Positions 21,238-23,378 of a stretch of 23,378 bases of DNA are shown piece by piece (positions within the stretch are counted from its first letter, which is position 1; each line of letters opens with the position of its first letter). The stretch covers positions 1-23,378 of IMG/VR virus record IMGVR_UViG_3300042525_000798; one strand, 5' to 3'. The DNA comes from a virus. Under the pieces are notes generated by a model that saw only the letters and a program-made list of their open reading frames with translations, searched no databases and had not been told where the DNA came from. The translations under genes and the position numbers were made by a program.

Positions 21238-22146
21238 TCAGACAGGCTTTAAAGCGGCCGTCATCCCATGGCCGTCAAGACAGAATGCATCGCGCTCTGC
21301 TGCGCTGTATGCGATGCCATGGGGGAGCTTAAACCGCAACCCTACGATATGGTAACCGCTAGGGTCGGCGGGCCGGTAGTCCGTCAAATCGCCATCAGTC
21401 ACTTTGAAACTACGGTTCGCGATGTATGCAACGGGAGGCAAAGGCCGTCCCTTTTTGATTGCAAAGGCGGCCGCAACGTTAACGCCTGCAGCTAACGCGC
21501 TAGCTACGATTTTATGATTGGCAATATTATCTGCGCCATCGTAGCTAACAGTAAGGTGATAGCCTAAGCGCTGGCATTCAGCCCAGTTACGCTTGATTTT
21601 AGTATAGTCATAGAATATAACGTTTTCGCCCGTATTGTCTCGCATGAAATTGAAAATTTCAAAAAGGTTGCGCTGTCCTAATGGTAGGATTGCGCCAAGC
21701 TTAACCCGGCAAAATGTAGCGAATTCAGGCGTGATAATAAAGTCTACATTCTCCCAGGCTATGTCAGACGTGCCGTTTAGTCTGACTGCCAAGGGTTCGC
21801 CATTGTGCTTGTTAATTTTGTCGAGAATAGCCAGTAAAATCAACTTAGCAAACTCTCTAGGATTGGCAGAATAGGCTAAGGTGCGCCGGATGCGTGCGGC
21901 TTGTTTTGCCGTCATGTAGACAGGGTTGCCGGCAAAATGTAGACAAATCTTTTTACAGTTACCAGCGCCGGAGCAAACGTTAACGCCTGATATATCAGCG
22001 GGCGCCAAATGTAGAATATATGTTTGGACTTTAGATTTTTCGGTTTTAGGATTGGTGGAGAGTAGAGTTTTGAAATTAATTTTATATTGTTTCTGAATGG
22101 CGTTAAGATCAGCGGGGGTTTTAGCGCGAGAGTTGATAGCTTGCAT
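21238..22146 (-). CDS. Gp88-family phage protein
   Basis: A 302-residue protein matching the mycobacteriophage gp88-type family. Visible signatures are LHLAPADISGVNVCSGAGNC with KKICLHFAG after it (C58, C64, C68), AARIRRTLAYS, LAVRLNGTSDIAWENV, NVIFYDYTKI, YHLTVSYDGADN, GVNVAAAF, and a C-terminal VTDGDLTDYRPADPSGYHIV with GLRFKLPHG. The family is found in phages and plasmids; its biochemical role is not established, though the Cys cluster suggests a metal or iron-sulfur site. The ATG at 22146 has no ribosome site; a long pyrimidine tract precedes it on this strand. A strong terminator follows. It stands apart from the head and nucleotide genes and next to the repeat-rich region. Confidence 0.8.
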   Translation of the reverse strand: MQAINSRAKTPADLNAIQKQYKINFKTLLSTNPKTEKSKVQTYILHLAPADISGVNVCSGAGNCKKICLHFAGNPVYMTAKQAARIRRTLAYSANPREFAKLILLAILDKINKHNGEPLAVRLNGTSDIAWENVDFIITPEFATFCRVKLGAILPLGQRNLFEIFNFMRDNTGENVIFYDYTKIKRNWAECQRLGYHLTVSYDGADNIANHKIVASALAAGVNVAAAFAIKKGRPLPPVAYIANRSFKVTDGDLTDYRPADPSGYHIVGLRFKLPHGIAYSAAERDAFCLDGHGMTAALKPV

Positions 22147-22150
22147 GATT

Positions 22151-22187
22151 AGAAAGAGAGAAAGAGAAAGAGAAAGAGAAAGAAAGA
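22151..22187 (+). repeat. Purine-only GAAAGA microsatellite
   Basis: Thirty-seven consecutive purines on the plus strand, built from GAGAAA/GAAAGA units. It lies immediately upstream of the gp88-family ATG, so the mRNA leader there would be a pure pyrimidine run. It can vary by slippage, and its near-mirror symmetry could allow triplex DNA. A shorter similar run lies near 22325-22340. Confidence 0.75.
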
Positions 22188-22188
22188 A

Positions 22189-22461
22189 TTAGCGGCCGTT
22201 AATCTGCAGCAGACAGGCATCAACGCTGACGCCACTAGCACGGCAGGAGAGAAAGCGGCGCTGATCTTCTACTGCCAAGGACGCCGCAACGATGGCCAGC
22301 AAAGCGCCGCCGAAAAGCGCCACAAGTTTGCAGGAGAGAGAGAAAGAGTGAATCACGGGATGAGTTGCGAGAGAGGCGACCGATCGCTCAGTCGTGAACG
22401 GACTGTAAAACCGGCAAACCGTCAACGCTAGGTCAGTGTGGACGGTTAAAAAGGTGGCCAC
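22189..22461 (-). CDS. Possible small membrane protein (90 aa)
   Basis: A 90-residue frame beginning with GTG at 22461. Residues about 46-64 (LVALFGGALLAIVAASLAV) form a convincing single membrane segment, followed by EDQRRFLSCRASGVSVDACL. No family is recognised, and a holin-like or other small membrane role cannot be distinguished. It lies 42 bp upstream of the gp88-family gene on the same strand, which supports it slightly. No ribosome site or ATG is seen, so the frame could be spurious. Confidence 0.35.
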   Translation of the reverse strand: MATFLTVHTDLALTVCRFYSPFTTERSVASLATHPVIHSFSLSCKLVALFGGALLAIVAASLAVEDQRRFLSCRASGVSVDACLLQINGR

Positions 22462-22569
22462 TGTGCCGCGCCGTTGCCTTGACGCTATGGGGCAGGCGAT
22501 GCTATGGGCACCAATCGAACCGTGCCATGGCTGCCGCCCGTATCATTTGCGCCGCCCATAAGTCAAGGC

Positions 22570-22657
22570 CTGTAACGTTCCGTCACACTGACCCATGCCA
22601 TAACGCCATCGTGATAATGCGATGCCGTGGGCAAGCTTCCGTCACAAAACGTTACAG
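22570..22657. repeat. Long inverted repeat
   Basis: CTGTAACGTT (22570-22579) and AACGTTACAG (22648-22657) are a perfect 10-bp pair. Inside, TTCCGTCACA occurs as a direct repeat near both arms, CCCA pairs with TGGG, and CATCG-TGATAATG-CGATG forms the tip. The whole 88 bp can therefore form one long cruciform or RNA hairpin. Confidence 0.6.
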
Positions 22658-22720
22658 TTTGCCGCCCATAGATTCTCCCATTCTCCGGTCGACAATGCGA
22701 GGGATGAGAATAGCTGATCA

Positions 22721-22867
22721 GATAAGGAATGCTGATCCAACAGACGGGATCGATCACTATTGCTTATAAGATCAGGAATGCTGATGGTTCCGCTTGGAAT
22801 GATCAAAATCGCTTATATGATGAGGGATGCTGATGGTTCGGGCTGGGATGATAAGCTCAGCTTATCA
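22721..22867. repeat. Three 49-bp degenerate tandem repeats
   Basis: Units at 22721-22769, 22770-22818 and 22819-22867 are each exactly 49 bp and share GATnAGGnATGCTGAT at the start and TnGCTTATnA-like ends, with a more variable middle. Translated in shifting frames, they read as repeats of the type RNADGSAWND, but 49 is not a multiple of 3 and the first unit ends in a stop. Confidence 0.7.
22849..22867. promoter_or_regulatory. 19-bp palindrome, possible operator
   Basis: TGATAAGCT-C-AGCTTATCA is perfectly symmetric around one base. It lies within the third 49-bp repeat and 11 bp before the first LexA-type box. Its form suits a dimeric repressor such as the XRE protein at 2449, but no link is shown. 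Confidence 0.45.
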
Positions 22868-22878
22868 TTGGCCCAAAA

Positions 22879-22894
22879 TAGTACAAATGTACTA
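22879..22894. promoter_or_regulatory. Cyanobacterial LexA-type box 1
   Basis: TAGTACAAATGTACTA contains AGTACAAATGTACT, an exact match to the cyanobacterial SOS box RGTACNNNDGTWCB. The 7-bp arms are perfectly complementary. An identical copy lies 32 bp away. Confidence 0.6.
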
Positions 22895-22910
22895 CCCCGA
22901 AAAATGCCTA

Positions 22911-22926
22911 TAGTACAAATGTACTA
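22911..22926. promoter_or_regulatory. Cyanobacterial LexA-type box 2
   Basis: This is identical over 16 bp to box 1, with 32 bp between centres, about three helical turns, so two repressors would sit on the same DNA face. TATAGT (22909-22914) overlaps it and could be a plus-strand -10 element. No plus-strand gene follows. Confidence 0.6.
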
Positions 22927-22982
22927 CCGGGCGAAAATGGTTCTCGTTCTCAGGGGCACAGCGGGAAAATCGAGCAGGGCCT

Positions 22983-23068
22983 GATACGACCCTAGCCGGA
23001 CCCTAGATACGACCCTAGCCGGACCCAGATACGAAGCCAGCCGGGTCCAATACGAAGCCAGCCGGACC
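22983..23068. repeat. Four 22-23 bp tandem repeats (iteron-like)
   Basis: Units start GATACGAnnCnAGCCGGnnCC at 22983, 23006, 23028 and 23050 (the last shortened at both ends). The first two have CCCTAG where the last two have AGCCAG, so the array consists of two subtypes. Each contains a GCCGG or CCGG core. A repeat length of 22 bp, two helical turns, suits iterons bound by one protein. Confidence 0.7.
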
Positions 23069-23087
23069 TTTGTCATTGCCGGCCCTT

Positions 23088-23243
23088 TCACCATTTAAGC
23101 CCTGCTTGAGCCGCCGCAATGGCGGCTTCTTCGTCCCTGTACGGTCCTCCCACCTCTTCTCCATCGTCTTCATACCAGTACCAACCTTCCACAAGCTCAG
23201 TGCCTTTGCAGCAAGCTTCCGTGAAGAAATCAATGAGAATCAT
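23088..23243 (-). CDS. Small hypothetical acidic protein (51 aa)
   Basis: A 51-residue frame starting MILIDFFTEACCKGTELVEG, with WYWYEDDGEEVGGPYRDEEA and a final AAIAAAQAGLKW. The Trp/Tyr-rich strand, Gly-Pro turn and E-A-A helix follow the same plan as the small proteins at 14999 and 17790. Its ATG overlaps the preceding gene's stop by 14 bp, implying coupling. The 22-bp repeat array begins 19 bp beyond its stop. Function unknown. Confidence 0.6.
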   Translation of the reverse strand: MILIDFFTEACCKGTELVEGWYWYEDDGEEVGGPYRDEEAAIAAAQAGLKW

Positions 23244-23378
23244 GATGATCACCAAATTCAGCTAAGGCATCCCGCAAGAAATCAACAAAATGCTGTTTGT
23301 GAATGTTTTTGAAGATATTGTCCGCATAGTCTTTGGTGTCAGGATCGTAAAGCACCATGCCTCTCCACCAGTCCTCAA
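23230..23378 (-). CDS. Hypothetical protein, 5' end outside the window
   Basis: The C-terminal 48 or so residues of a minus-strand gene that enters from the right edge: EDWWRGMVLYDPDTKDYADN, then IFKNIHKQHFVDFLRDALAE and a His/Asp-rich end DHHDSH. The frame is open to the window edge and it is coupled to the next small gene. Too little is visible to name a family. Confidence 0.55.
   Translation of the reverse strand, partial: EDWWRGMVLYDPDTKDYADNIFKNIHKQHFVDFLRDALAEFGDHHDSH

Larger units (their letters stand above)
22462..23087. other. Gene-free, repeat-rich region: candidate origin or control region
   Basis: These 626 bp have no credible gene but hold, in order, a long imperfect hairpin, three 49-bp tandem repeats, a 19-bp palindrome, two LexA-type boxes and four 22-bp tandem repeats. 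Such a density of iterated and palindromic sites is usual for replication origins or complex promoters. No DnaA-box cluster or replication gene was recognised beside it, so the origin role is inference. Confidence 0.45.

Noticed and set aside
22505-22535. A GGTTCGATT string on the minus strand resembling a tRNA T loop
   Set aside because: No acceptor, D or anticodon stems could be built around it.
22479-22769. A 96-codon plus-strand frame over the long inverted repeat
   Set aside because: Low-complexity basic translation with His/Cys scatter and no start signal; it overlaps palindromic DNA.
22760-22984. A 74-codon plus-strand frame across the 49-bp repeats and LexA boxes
   Set aside because: The 49-bp period breaks the frame and the rest has no protein-like composition.
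22983-23068. CRISPR array
   Set aside because: The 22-bp units abut each other with no unique spacers, and no cas gene is present.

Overview
This window is a stretch of a tailed bacteriophage genome, most likely infecting a cyanobacterium. A head/packaging set is recognisable: a large terminase subunit, a portal of the DUF1073 type, a gpF-like head morphogenesis protein, a DUF2213 protease/scaffold and a head cement-like protein. Pointers to a cyanobacterial host are two perfect matches to the cyanobacterial LexA box (RGTACNNNDGTWCB), a short class I ribonucleotide reductase pair of the kind known from cyanophages, and weak or absent Shine-Dalgarno sequences before many genes. No integrase is visible and no host species can be named.

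Layout. 1-1760 (minus): cement protein and protease/scaffold; the major capsid gene should lie just beyond base 1. 1817-2745 (plus): a GIY-YIG endonuclease and an XRE regulator. 2718-3699 (minus): small genes, including a DUF6496 gene that appears joined to the next frame by a -1 ribosomal frameshift. 3703-8826: a carbohydrate island (DUF4422 protein, DXD-type and GT4 glycosyltransferases, TIM-barrel isomerase-like protein, SDR epimerase, and an FAD oxidoreductase on the opposite strand) set inside the head module. 8847-11589 (minus): head morphogenesis protein and portal. 11655-14072 (plus): nuclease-like protein, terminase and three very small genes, followed by a hairpin-rich gap. 14264-15193 (minus): small protein, metallophosphoesterase and another small protein, preceded by a tRNA-like gene and a structured non-coding block. 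15505-17737 (minus): nrdB and nrdA, each apparently following a terminator hairpin. 17790-20364: small proteins and a further glycosyltransferase-like gene.

From 20365 the character changes. About 870 bp without genes (20365-21237) is packed with nested, crossing and repeated stems and looks like a large structured RNA. A gp88-family gene follows, and then about 630 bp (22462-23087) hold a long inverted repeat, three 49-bp tandem repeats, a 19-bp palindrome, two LexA boxes and four 22-bp tandem repeats. This looks like a regulatory or replication-origin region. Two small minus-strand genes close the window, the last cut by its edge.

How the genes work together: one part builds and fills the head, one supplies deoxynucleotides, and one probably modifies glycans on the virion or host surface. 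The strongest new leads are the frameshift signal at 3346-3385, the structured element at 20482-21076, the tRNA-like gene with an attached structured domain at 15195-15460, and the LexA/iteron region. All pairings and motif matches were found by eye; no folding or database search was run.
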